From Butyrivibrio sp. (GTDB lineage: Bacteria > Bacillota > Clostridia > Lachnospirales > Lachnospiraceae): a DNA stretch of 64,000 nt. Below the pieces are notes generated by a model. That model searched no databases, had not been told where the DNA came from, and worked only from the letters and a program-made list of their open reading frames with translations. Where the stretch lies: positions 1 to 64,000 of the forward strand of contig NZ_JAFRGN010000007.1 in NCBI RefSeq assembly GCF_017433805.1. The letters run 5' to 3'. The translations under genes and the position numbers were made by a program. Within the stretch, counting starts at the first letter, position 1. Each line of letters opens with the position of its first letter. Below are positions 25,242-34,701 of this stretch, in pieces.

Positions 25242-26987
25242 TTACTTAAACAAATCCTGTTTATTTTTTAATTCAATCTTACCGTCAGCAACTTCATAAA
25301 TATAATCACAGTTTCGAATTGTTGAAAGTCTGTGAGCTATAATAACTAGCGTCGTTTTACCCTGCAGATAATTAATAGACTCCATAACCGCATTTTCGGT
25401 TTCTGTATCCAACGCTGAAGTAGCTTCATCCAGGAAAAGAACTGAAGGCTTAGTGTAAAGAGCTCTGGCAATACCTACTCTCTGTCGCTGTCCACCAGAC
25501 AACTTAACTCCTCTATCACCTACTACAGTATCAAGACCATCTGGAAGCCCCTTCACATAATCCTCCAGTCTCGCTTCTCTTAAAGCTTCCCATATCTTGT
25601 CATCATTAGACCTGCTATTATCGAAAGATACATTTGCTCTAATAGTGTCATCTATCAGATAAATATTCTGCGGAATATAACCAACAGCCTTGTGCCAGGA
25701 ATCTTCATTTTCAAAAATGTCTCTTCCATCAACTGTAACTGTACCTTCATATGGTTTTAATAGTCCCAGCATTATATCAGCAAGAGTTGTTTTTCCTGCT
25801 CCAGACTTTCCAACAAAAGCAACAGACTTGTTCTTACCAATGCTAATATTGGCATTTTCAAAAATACTCTTTACACCCTCTGGATATTTAAATGAAACAT
25901 TATGAACCTCAATAGAATCTTGAAAGTTCATCCTCTCTACAGCCGATTTATCTGCACCACTACCACTCTTAAATGCCTCAATCTGTCGAAGATCATCATA
26001 TACCGCATCTACAGATGCTTTTCCATATAATACATTTCCTGTGTATTCCGTGATTCTGTTAAAACTAGGAAGCATCTTCATAGCAGCCAATGCAAACGCC
26101 GTGAGTGTTGTGGCAAACTCCATAAGATTAACACCCATCAGCATTCTGATTGAGATTGTCAGAAGTAACGCAGTCATAGCTAGCATCTCAGTAATATATT
26201 TAGGTCTATACAAATATAACTTATATCTCTTATTAGCATCAGCATTTTCATCAAAAGATCTGCTGAAGTTATCCAAAAAGAACTTCTCCATTCCAAGAAC
26301 CTTAAGCTCTTTTATTCCTCCAAAAGACTGTAATATCCACTTATTCATCTCAGCATAAGATAAACGTTCCTGTTCTCCAGCCTCTATCTGCTTCTTTTTA
26401 TTTATTTTATAGATTATTACAAAAGAAACACCAAAAATAAGGCCAATCAGTATTGTTGTAACCACATCATTGACAAGCAGGAATCCCATCATACATATGC
26501 AGGTAAATATTTCTACAACTATGCTAACTACAGCAGAAATAACTGCCATAAAATTCCCGACGTCATTATGAACATTTCTCTGGAGATCTATAGGATTGTG
26601 ATTAACATGAAATAGATAATCCTGATCAAGATATGTTGTCATAAGCTTATAAGAAAGCTTTTTGCGATTATTATATATAAAATCCAACTGAATCTTATAT
26701 CGTTGTATCAAATAGAGATTCTTTATCACATAAAGAACAATCAGAAAAACTGAAAAAAGCACGATAAATTTTGTAAGAGTATGCGCATTAAAAACATCTG
26801 CAAACAAACTATAATACTTGTTCGTCTCAATAGCAGAAGAATCAAGTATTATATTAACCAATGGAATCAGCGCTGATACGCCTAGCAACTCAAACAATCC
26901 TGCTATCAGCGCCAGAACGATATTTACTCCCAACTCCATTTTCTGTTTTCTATTAAAAATATAATTTATTTTCTTTATAACATTCAT
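25242..26987 (-). CDS. PglK-like ABC flippase (fused membrane and ATPase domains)
   Basis: 581 residues in the lipid-linked oligosaccharide flippase type of ABC half-transporter, which works as a homodimer. The membrane domain is about 1-330 with six helices. The ATPase domain follows with Walker A GKSGAGKTT, Q-loop IPQNIYLID, signature LSGGQRQRVGIARAL, Walker B VLFLDEATSALD and the switch histidine in IIAHRLST. The Q-loop sequence PQNIYLIDDT is typical of PglK-like proteins. A second copy is at 55909. It probably flips undecaprenyl-pyrophosphate glycans; a peptide or drug substrate is less likely given the locus. Confidence 0.88.
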   Translation of the reverse strand: MNVIKKINYIFNRKQKMELGVNIVLALIAGLFELLGVSALIPLVNIILDSSAIETNKYYSLFADVFNAHTLTKFIVLFSVFLIVLYVIKNLYLIQRYKIQLDFIYNNRKKLSYKLMTTYLDQDYLFHVNHNPIDLQRNVHNDVGNFMAVISAVVSIVVEIFTCICMMGFLLVNDVVTTILIGLIFGVSFVIIYKINKKKQIEAGEQERLSYAEMNKWILQSFGGIKELKVLGMEKFFLDNFSRSFDENADANKRYKLYLYRPKYITEMLAMTALLLTISIRMLMGVNLMEFATTLTAFALAAMKMLPSFNRITEYTGNVLYGKASVDAVYDDLRQIEAFKSGSGADKSAVERMNFQDSIEVHNVSFKYPEGVKSIFENANISIGKNKSVAFVGKSGAGKTTLADIMLGLLKPYEGTVTVDGRDIFENEDSWHKAVGYIPQNIYLIDDTIRANVSFDNSRSNDDKIWEALREARLEDYVKGLPDGLDTVVGDRGVKLSGGQRQRVGIARALYTKPSVLFLDEATSALDTETENAVMESINYLQGKTTLVIIAHRLSTIRNCDYIYEVADGKIELKNKQDLFK

Positions 26988-27019
26988 TACAAACTATCTC
27001 CAACAAAACTCCCGTTTTA

Positions 27020-28129
27020 TTACTTTACCAATTCCAACATAGCATTTGCACGAGCTTTCCACGAATACTTCTGTACATCTAATTTGGCCTGCATAGCTCT
27101 TTTAGCCGCCGCATCACTATGAAATCTAATATCATCAATACACTTAACCCACTCATTTTCATCATTAGCATTAGCCAAATAGGCATTTGCTTCGCTCAGT
27201 ACTTCTCTGATTACTGGCAGATCAGAAGCGATAATACATCTACCACTTGCCATATACTCAAACAGCTTAAGCGGAGATGTAAATCTTCCTATGTCTTCTC
27301 CCATATTCATCAGCTTGTCCTGATTGGGCAGTATAAGAACGTCCATATCACACATAATGGCAGGAATATCCTTATTATTTACTCTTCCATGAAATATGAC
27401 ATTAGACGGAAATTCATGTCCCGTTTCTTTTATTGCTTCTTCTAATGTTCCACCATAAATATCAAATATATCATTTCCATCAGCAATAGCTACTCTTCTG
27501 ACCAATTCTATGCCCTTGCCAACTAATATTTTACCAAAATATCCTATATGTAGGCTATCTTTATTTACTATAAGCTCTTTACCTGCAAATGGCATAAAAT
27601 CGTCCAAATCTGCACCGTCTGCAAGGACTGTTATTCTATCGTCATTCAAGTCATAGTTCTCAATATAATAGTCTTTAAGTCCCTGAGATATAGTAACCAG
27701 ATGAAATCTACTATTGTCTACAAACCATTTCCAGCTCAGCATTCTATAAAATCTTCCAGTCAAATGCTTTATATCTCCATGAAGGTCAAGAACTGCATCT
27801 ATTCCTCTTATAACGGCAATCAGTGCTGTAAAAGGGTCTCTAGTCACAATAATATTACATCCATTATTCCCAGCCTTATTCACAGCCTTCATAGCCCATA
27901 TAATCTGTCCTATCCTACTGTTTCTACCCGGTTTTATCCTATACACAGGAAAATCATTTCTAACTCCATATATTTCACGCAAAGTAGCCTCTGCATCTCC
28001 TCCATGAACAATAAGAATAAAGTCCTCAGAAATTGATGCAAAGGCATCTGCTATTTTCGCCACATGTATGCTGTTTGTTGAGCCAGATGGAACTGATGCT
28101 CTGGCTATATAAGCAACTCTTTTTTTCAT
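27020..28129 (-). CDS. GT4 family glycosyltransferase
   Basis: 369 residues with two Rossmann domains. The N terminus is KKRVAYIARASVPSGSTNSI. The C-terminal domain starts near 195 with HIGYFGKILVGKGIELVRRV, followed by FHGRVNNKDIPAIMCDMDVL. Near 290 KLFEYMASGRCIIASDLPVI replaces the usual E-x7-E stretch, with an E kept in FEYMA. Ribosome binding is weak and the ATG is just after the neighbour's stop, suggesting translational coupling. It is a cytoplasmic enzyme, donor unknown. Confidence 0.87.
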   Translation of the reverse strand: MKKRVAYIARASVPSGSTNSIHVAKIADAFASISEDFILIVHGGDAEATLREIYGVRNDFPVYRIKPGRNSRIGQIIWAMKAVNKAGNNGCNIIVTRDPFTALIAVIRGIDAVLDLHGDIKHLTGRFYRMLSWKWFVDNSRFHLVTISQGLKDYYIENYDLNDDRITVLADGADLDDFMPFAGKELIVNKDSLHIGYFGKILVGKGIELVRRVAIADGNDIFDIYGGTLEEAIKETGHEFPSNVIFHGRVNNKDIPAIMCDMDVLILPNQDKLMNMGEDIGRFTSPLKLFEYMASGRCIIASDLPVIREVLSEANAYLANANDENEWVKCIDDIRFHSDAAAKRAMQAKLDVQKYSWKARANAMLELVK

Positions 28130-28130
28130 T

Positions 28131-29741
28131 TCAATTGATTAACGAGATATCTGATATATTATACAAATATATATCATACGCTCCTATACTAGCCCCATTC
28201 ATAATGTCTAATACTGCCGACGCATTGTTTACAACCATCTCAAAATCATTATAGCTAGAATCACCATTCCAAAATGGTATACCAAAGACATCCGGATATT
28301 CAGCCTCTCCAGTCCAAACGCATAAATTCATATCATCAAGTGTATTTATTAGTTCTGGTTTTTCATATCTGGTAGAATAGGCTACATAATCGTATTCTTC
28401 TATTTTATACACCTTTCCACTTTCATCAACAGTTAATATGTCGCTTAAGTCCTGGGATGTCATATTACCATCACCTGTGCTTCTGATTCCTCCAGGACAA
28501 AAAGCAGAATAATACATTGACTTAGTTTTCTCATTTGATATACCATTTTGCAGACAATAGTCCTCCTGCTGCGCTCTAACATCTTGATTCCTATAATATG
28601 CCGATGCACATACCACAGCTGAGGCACTTATTGATTCACTTATAGTAATTACTGTAAGTGCAAGAGTAATTACTTTGATCAACTTTGAACGCATATTCCA
28701 CATCCATAGAATTCCAGCAGCCATAAGTATAATTTCCGCAAAATACAGTTCCAGAGCCCATCTAGGAAATGTTCTATTCATCATACATAGAATCACCACT
28801 TTGATGACAGCTAATAAAAGAATAGTATATCTTTTGTCTCTTTCCGCTAATACAACTAATAATCCAATTATTATCAGCGCAATTAAGACTATCCCTCCGA
28901 TATGTATGTAGCCGTAATTTAAATATGCTCGAAGATTATTCAACCATCCAGCACCCTGACCCCCATCATATACAGCCACTCCCAAAAAGCCATCAATAAT
29001 GGCAGTTCTAAAATTTGGCACAATATTGGGGGCAATAGCCACAATTCCGGCTAAAAAACTCAACAATGCAATGACTTCTCTGAATAAAAAATCCTTGACC
29101 GACTTAGAGTAAAACAAGATTATAAAAGCTACCATACCGTAACATGCCCCGCCATGCCATTTCTCCATTATAGCCATAGAAGATGTCAGCGACATGAGCA
29201 CAAGATATCTATATAGTCTGGCTTCTGTATATTTGAGCGCTAATAGCATTGTTAATGAGGCAAAAAAAAGTGAAGCAACATCACCTGTATCCTGCTTAGC
29301 AAGGCATACCATATGCGGTGATACCGAAAGAAGCAGTGCACTGATTGTCCCTAGTCTGCTTTTTAGTTTATTGCCAATAAGAAAAATCACATATATTGTA
29401 ACAACTCCTGCAACAGCTGTGATTATCCTACATATCCAGTATTCCTGCACAGAACGATATGATATCTCATGTCCAGAAGCATTAGAATATATCATCAAAA
29501 CCAACGCTTGTATCTTGGAAAAAGACTGCGCAGGATAATAAAAAGTATCCCAAATAAGCCTTTTGCTTGAAGCCATAGCAATTGCTGGAGCAACCATCCA
29601 TATTTCATCTGGCTGATATATTGATTCTCTTCCCCAGTCAAATCCTATGAGACGCAAAATAGCACCTATTAACAGACTAACAAACAACACTACAAAATCT
29701 ATCCTATCCAGTTTATATTCAGATTTTGCTTTCTTACTCAC
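28131..29741 (-). CDS. PMT/ArnT-like GT-C glycosyltransferase
   Basis: A membrane enzyme of 536 residues that would use a polyprenyl-phosphate sugar at the outer face of the membrane. After the first helix comes GRESIYQPDEIWMVAPAIAM with the acidic pair of the GT39/ArnT-like family (D42-E43 by position), then about ten helices and a C-terminal soluble part from about 380. The start codon is GTG at 29741 after TAGGATC. It sits in the membrane-enzyme block 28-32 kb. The sugar and acceptor are not readable. Confidence 0.75.
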   Translation of the reverse strand: MSKKAKSEYKLDRIDFVVLFVSLLIGAILRLIGFDWGRESIYQPDEIWMVAPAIAMASSKRLIWDTFYYPAQSFSKIQALVLMIYSNASGHEISYRSVQEYWICRIITAVAGVVTIYVIFLIGNKLKSRLGTISALLLSVSPHMVCLAKQDTGDVASLFFASLTMLLALKYTEARLYRYLVLMSLTSSMAIMEKWHGGACYGMVAFIILFYSKSVKDFLFREVIALLSFLAGIVAIAPNIVPNFRTAIIDGFLGVAVYDGGQGAGWLNNLRAYLNYGYIHIGGIVLIALIIIGLLVVLAERDKRYTILLLAVIKVVILCMMNRTFPRWALELYFAEIILMAAGILWMWNMRSKLIKVITLALTVITISESISASAVVCASAYYRNQDVRAQQEDYCLQNGISNEKTKSMYYSAFCPGGIRSTGDGNMTSQDLSDILTVDESGKVYKIEEYDYVAYSTRYEKPELINTLDDMNLCVWTGEAEYPDVFGIPFWNGDSSYNDFEMVVNNASAVLDIMNGASIGAYDIYLYNISDISLIN

Positions 29742-29762
29742 GATCCTATAATCCCTTACATT

Positions 29763-31715
29763 TTAATCAGCCAAAGCCTTTAACCTAAGTTCAATTTCTC
29801 CCTGGTCATTATAACCAACGCCATATATTCGTCCATCTATAATTTCATCAGCAAACAGACTTCCATACATATCCTTAAATTCTTCATTCGTGTTAGCAAT
29901 ATACACATTTGTACACTGGCTCAAAAGCCCTGCCCATTCTTCAACAGTCAAATATCTCTCTTCGCTATCATCTCCAAGCCATTCACCATCAACTGTCATA
30001 TCACTAAAATAGTAATTCTGCATTGTACCAGGAGATACTCTGAAATTAAACCTCGAATAATCAGATTCCCTTCTCTGATCTATCAAAAAGAATTTGCTAA
30101 ACTGATCTATATACACGAAGTTAAGTCCATCAAAATTATAAAAATTATCTTCAGCAAAAATCTGAGTCCACACCCCCGAAACATTACCTATAAGAAGTGC
30201 GACCGCCACCACAAACGCAGCAACTATTCTATAAATACTCATTCTGAAATCTGAGTATTTCAAATATAGAAACATGAACACTATAAGGTAAACAACAATA
30301 TATGCATATAAGTATCTCTCTGCCTCCTTAGCCCTTGCTGCCTGTCCTTCACTTCTAGCAAAGTAGCCAGACATAAAAACAAATGACGCAAAAAGTGCAA
30401 ATCCTGCGTGCACTGATAAAACCATTTTGTTACTAATCGTATTCACAGTTCCATTAGTAGTCTTTATCAGTTTCCAAACAAATACAAGGACAACAATAAG
30501 AAAAGCATATGGAACATAGAACCTATACCCAAATCCAAAATCTCTATTTGGAGCGCTAGTAGAAAAAATAACATTCGCAAAGTTTCTTATGGCATCCCCC
30601 CGTATTTCTGAAGGCATAATAAAATATGCTGCTACAAATACAGAAAAAGCTCCTGCTAACAACAACGCACAATACTCACGAAACATTCCTTTTTCGGCAA
30701 TTATCTTCACTACGAACAATGCAGCTACTATCACCAATGCTCCGACAGGAATTAAATACGCACGACTCGCAATCATCTGCCACAATAGTAAAATAGCGCC
30801 TTCAAATTTATCTTTCCCATCATGAGAACTTACAAATATCTCCCATGGCAATCTAAAAGCAACAATAACTAACAAACATGCAAGTAAAAATCTCAGTCTA
30901 TGTAGCGAGATCTTCTCATGTTCATTGATTATATCCATCCCTACTAGCAGTAGCACAGATATTCCTGCGAGAAAAATGCCTGTAGATTTGGTTATCGTCA
31001 AAAAGCCAAGCGCCATACAAACAGCAACGTAGTAATACCTATCTCCATATTCCTTTGCTTTGTGATACATGCATAGTATATATGCAACTGTTACTCCCAT
31101 CACAAAGTCACTTTGCAACACAAAATACACGTCACGCTTCAAGGTCATAAGAGGCAATAGAACTATAAATAACATGATAAAAACATAGTGCCATTTACTT
31201 TTCTTGTCTCTATAAGAAAATATAGCCAACATCATCGCTACACAAATCATAGCAACTGCCCAAAACAAAACGCTTTCAGAAAAAACTCTCCAGAATTTCT
31301 CTGACAAGTATTCCCACATCATCATTCCAGGGATGTAATCATATCTGTATATCTTACCCACATGATAGAAATCAGAGACATACTTGCCATAGGCCATAAG
31401 ATCATCCTGTTCAGCCAACATTCTCCCTTTACAAACAAGGCCATAATATATGCCAAGTATAAGATAAGAAACACCTCCAAATGTCAGCATATCCTTGAAT
31501 GACTGCTTTTTTGACACAAAATATACCGTAAAAATGCAGCTTATAATAGCCAGACCTCCAACTAGTATAGTAGAGTATGCCAAGATGTCTAAAATCCCGC
31601 ATGAATATGCCAAAAAGGTAGCTATAAACATAGCTACCGGAATTCCCTCTTCAATTCTTTTGTTATATGCCACTGCTATGGCTCCAGCAATCGGCAACAC
31701 CACTAAAAAGGCCAT
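29763..31715 (-). CDS. GT-C-like membrane protein, paralog of the frameshifted gene
   Basis: 650 residues with about 13 hydrophobic segments and a soluble C-terminal domain of about 130 residues (VSPGTMQNYYFSDMTVDGEW near 565, then NVYIANTNEEFKDMY). The first big loop, GKIYRYDYIPGMMMWEYLSE, matches the DYVPGVSLFEALW region of the paralog at 21070. The complete tail after EEFKDMY (about 27 residues) is what reveals the missing end of that paralog. AGGAG lies 4 bases before the ATG. The role is inferred as an outer-face sugar transferase. Confidence 0.7.
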   Translation of the reverse strand: MAFLVVLPIAGAIAVAYNKRIEEGIPVAMFIATFLAYSCGILDILAYSTILVGGLAIISCIFTVYFVSKKQSFKDMLTFGGVSYLILGIYYGLVCKGRMLAEQDDLMAYGKYVSDFYHVGKIYRYDYIPGMMMWEYLSEKFWRVFSESVLFWAVAMICVAMMLAIFSYRDKKSKWHYVFIMLFIVLLPLMTLKRDVYFVLQSDFVMGVTVAYILCMYHKAKEYGDRYYYVAVCMALGFLTITKSTGIFLAGISVLLLVGMDIINEHEKISLHRLRFLLACLLVIVAFRLPWEIFVSSHDGKDKFEGAILLLWQMIASRAYLIPVGALVIVAALFVVKIIAEKGMFREYCALLLAGAFSVFVAAYFIMPSEIRGDAIRNFANVIFSTSAPNRDFGFGYRFYVPYAFLIVVLVFVWKLIKTTNGTVNTISNKMVLSVHAGFALFASFVFMSGYFARSEGQAARAKEAERYLYAYIVVYLIVFMFLYLKYSDFRMSIYRIVAAFVVAVALLIGNVSGVWTQIFAEDNFYNFDGLNFVYIDQFSKFFLIDQRRESDYSRFNFRVSPGTMQNYYFSDMTVDGEWLGDDSEERYLTVEEWAGLLSQCTNVYIANTNEEFKDMYGSLFADEIIDGRIYGVGYNDQGEIELRLKALAD

Positions 31716-31729
31716 ATTTCTCCTATATT

Positions 31730-33625
31730 TTATAAAATATCTAGAATGTCATCTCTAGTTGCGTCATATCTGCCAATAATCATAGGCTTTGTTCTGGACG
31801 CTTTTAAATCCTCTTGTAAAGTAAGTGCAATCGTCTTAAAAAGACTCAGTTTGCTAATTAACTTAATATTTCCAGCAGTAACAGCATACGGTGAGCCATA
31901 AGGAAAAGCAAAATGTACAACTTTCTTTCCGGTTATATTCTCCAAATAAACATTAGCTTTCCTTACTTCCTGTTCAAGCTTCTTTTTATCACTCTTCCTT
32001 GCCATAATATGATTCATTGTGTGATTTCCTATCGTACAAAGAGTATTAGCAGAAAGCATCTTCAAATCCTCCTCTGAAAGATATCCAGCATCTCCAATCT
32101 TGGAAGGAATCACATATACACAAAAAGGTATATTATTATCATTTAAGTATGGCACGCAATCAAGCGTACTCTTATATCCATCATCAAATGTAACAATACA
32201 TTTTTGCTCAAAATCATCCACATTTTCCAAATCATCAAGTGAAATAAAAGAATACCCTTTTTTCTTATGTACATCTAGTATTTCCTCGAATCTCTCCAGA
32301 CTGATTGTAAGTTCTCCCCCCATGTCCGAAATATCATGAAACATGAGCACATGCCCATTAGTAAACCGAGGTTTTTGAGAGTTTCTTCTCTCTATTCTGG
32401 CATTTACCATTTCACTCTGTTTATGAGCAATCTTATCTTTTACACGATTAATCCTTTTTTCAACTTTTACTAAATAGGATTTTCTATATTCTTCTTTTGA
32501 ATAAGGTAATAGTCTTTCTTTCCAATGATTATAAAGCTCATAATGAATCCTTGTATGATTCTCAACATCTCGTATTAGTTCATAACCATCATATGGCAGC
32601 TTATATAAAAAGATATCATCTCCGTCAATTCCTTTTATCACATTTTCTTCTATAGGCCGTAGCATAACTGCATATGATGCTACAAGTTCAAGCTCATCAT
32701 GATGTTCCATCGTCAGAACATATTTAAAGCCATTAACTTGTCTATGCTGTGCATTGAGATCAAAACAAATATCATTAGAGTTTATTCCGGCTATAATAGT
32801 ATTACGTAATACTCTTTCAAAGAACATATCATACTTGATAGCCTTATCCATCGGAGCAAATCTATACTCATAATCTCTATCAGCATATAACAACATTACC
32901 TGATGAGCAGTATTCATTGCCGCGCCATGAACTCCTGCTTCAGAATAATTCGTAGAAAGCGATGTGTAAGGAATTACATAATACCTATCAGTATCAACCA
33001 CATAGCATGCATAGTATCTTCCCCAGGACTGATCTCCAAAGTACTCAATCTGCTCTGGTACATTATAATTAGGCACTACAAATTTCTGATGTTCCATGTA
33101 CCAAGCCCTGAAACGCTTCCAATGCTCTCTGGTCCAACACTGTCCCCAAGTAATAGAGAACTGTCCAAGATAAGTATCATATTGGTTTTTCTGGGGCAAA
33201 AACTGATAATTGGAATAGCCATTCCATGCGTGACTGTACAAAGATATTCCAGCAATAGCATCCTCGTCATGATAATAATCCAGAGCCTTACATACATACT
33301 CATAGAATGATCTGGCTACAACTAGGTCATCTTCTAATATTATCACTGCTCCGAACTCTTCTGTCATATCTCCACATTTTAAAATGTGATCTTTTAGTCC
33401 AAGCCGCTTGGGATACGTTCTGATATCCATAGTTCCATGGCAAAATCCAATTCTCTTAACCTGCTTAATTATGTCGCTTGTCACATCAGATCTGTCCAGA
33501 CTAACAATAAGATGTATATCTTCAGAAGGATAGTATGCTTCATTAACACTATCAAGAAGTCTTGAAATACAGTCTATTCTATTGTATCCAACCAGAACTA
33601 TTGCTGGTTTGCTACTATATCCCAT
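31730..33625 (-). CDS. Fusion of a GT2/GT13-like glycosyltransferase and a CE4 polysaccharide deacetylase
   Basis: 631 residues with two enzyme domains. Residues about 5-330 form a GT-A fold: PAIVLVGYNRIDCISRLLDS, the metal motif ILEDDLVVA near 97, and FSITWGQCWTREHWKRF, as in capsule GT2 enzymes. Residues about 425-631 are a NodB-homology deacetylase: TFDDGY near 478-483 (the two aspartates for catalysis and metal), HTMNH near 534-538 (metal histidines), and FAFPYG near 580. No signal peptide precedes it, so both would act in the cytoplasm, first transferring an N-acetyl sugar and then deacetylating it. That order is an inference. Confidence 0.85.
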   Translation of the reverse strand: MGYSSKPAIVLVGYNRIDCISRLLDSVNEAYYPSEDIHLIVSLDRSDVTSDIIKQVKRIGFCHGTMDIRTYPKRLGLKDHILKCGDMTEEFGAVIILEDDLVVARSFYEYVCKALDYYHDEDAIAGISLYSHAWNGYSNYQFLPQKNQYDTYLGQFSITWGQCWTREHWKRFRAWYMEHQKFVVPNYNVPEQIEYFGDQSWGRYYACYVVDTDRYYVIPYTSLSTNYSEAGVHGAAMNTAHQVMLLYADRDYEYRFAPMDKAIKYDMFFERVLRNTIIAGINSNDICFDLNAQHRQVNGFKYVLTMEHHDELELVASYAVMLRPIEENVIKGIDGDDIFLYKLPYDGYELIRDVENHTRIHYELYNHWKERLLPYSKEEYRKSYLVKVEKRINRVKDKIAHKQSEMVNARIERRNSQKPRFTNGHVLMFHDISDMGGELTISLERFEEILDVHKKKGYSFISLDDLENVDDFEQKCIVTFDDGYKSTLDCVPYLNDNNIPFCVYVIPSKIGDAGYLSEEDLKMLSANTLCTIGNHTMNHIMARKSDKKKLEQEVRKANVYLENITGKKVVHFAFPYGSPYAVTAGNIKLISKLSLFKTIALTLQEDLKASRTKPMIIGRYDATRDDILDIL

Positions 33626-33655
33626 ATAAAATAATTATTCCCACTTTAACTTCAA

Positions 33656-34684
33656 TTAGTATCTGACAGTTTTATAATAAATGAATAATAATGATCTGAA
33701 ATAGTATAAAAAGAAAGCAAGTCTTACTCTACGCTTTATTCCTTTTTCGCAATTAAGAACTTCTCTACATTCATTCCTAATTTGTTCTATCTTGTAAAAA
33801 TCTCTAAACAACTTGCAAAATGACTTCCAGCCTTTAAAAATAGCCTCTTCTCGCAGCAGTCCTATTATCAGTTCAGTTCTCTGATCTATAATAAAAAACT
33901 TTTTTGAATCGGATATTCCATTTTGTTTGTATAGAGATTCTTCCAGATCAATTCTGTTACTTACAGTAACAAATGCATTCTCTCTATAGGAATAAGTAGT
34001 ACTGCCTGTTCGCTGATAGTAATAATATAATGGCTTATTAATATAATAAATCCACTGGGCATTCATAAATGCATCGAGTGCAAATGCTCCGTCTTCATTA
34101 AATCTATATTTCCTATCAAACCTTATCTTATATTCTTCTAAAAACTGCCTTCTATAAATCTTAGTGCCCATACAAGAAACGATATTCATAGGTAATCTGG
34201 TATGAAAATTCTCGATCAGTTCTCTACATTCATACAGCCTTTCGTTTAAATCAGCTAGAACCCTGTACTCCTTACCAATATCGCTTAGGCTATAGCAAAA
34301 ACCAGTCAAAATGAAATCAACATTTTCATAATTATCAAATACTTTTTTGGCAAGTTTTAATGTTGTGTTATCAATACTGTCATCTGCATCCAAAAAAAAG
34401 ACATACTCTCCATTAGCAATATCCAGTCCCTTATTTCTGGTTGCCTCCACTCCAAGATTAACACGTTTATTACTAGTATCTTCAAGATGACAAGCAACAG
34501 TTATATTATCGTATTCACGTTTCAACTGAAGGCATTCTTCATATGTGCCATCAGTTGAACCATCATCAACAAGAATAACTTCAAAGTTTGTGTACTCCTG
34601 CTCCTGAAGCTTTTGTACACAGTGCCTGACATATTTCTCTACGTTATAGCACGGAACAATAATACTAAAAAGCCCTTCCTTCAA
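33656..34684 (-). CDS. GT2 family glycosyltransferase
   Basis: About 342 residues of GT-A type: FSIIVPCYNVEKYVRHCVQK, VILVDDGSTDGTYEEC, RNKGLDIANGEYVFFLDADD (DADD metal site near 105), then a long C-terminal part with INKPLYYYYQRTGSTTYSYR. The start is probably TTG 34684, 9 bases after AAGGA, rather than TTG 34705, which overlaps the upstream stop. It follows the DHHW gene without a gap. The sugar is unknown. Confidence 0.9.
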   Translation of the reverse strand: MKEGLFSIIVPCYNVEKYVRHCVQKLQEQEYTNFEVILVDDGSTDGTYEECLQLKREYDNITVACHLEDTSNKRVNLGVEATRNKGLDIANGEYVFFLDADDSIDNTTLKLAKKVFDNYENVDFILTGFCYSLSDIGKEYRVLADLNERLYECRELIENFHTRLPMNIVSCMGTKIYRRQFLEEYKIRFDRKYRFNEDGAFALDAFMNAQWIYYINKPLYYYYQRTGSTTYSYRENAFVTVSNRIDLEESLYKQNGISDSKKFFIIDQRTELIIGLLREEAIFKGWKSFCKLFRDFYKIEQIRNECREVLNCEKGIKRRVRLAFFLYYFRSLLFIYYKTVRY

Positions 34685-34701
34685 TACTAACCATCCTTCT
34701 T

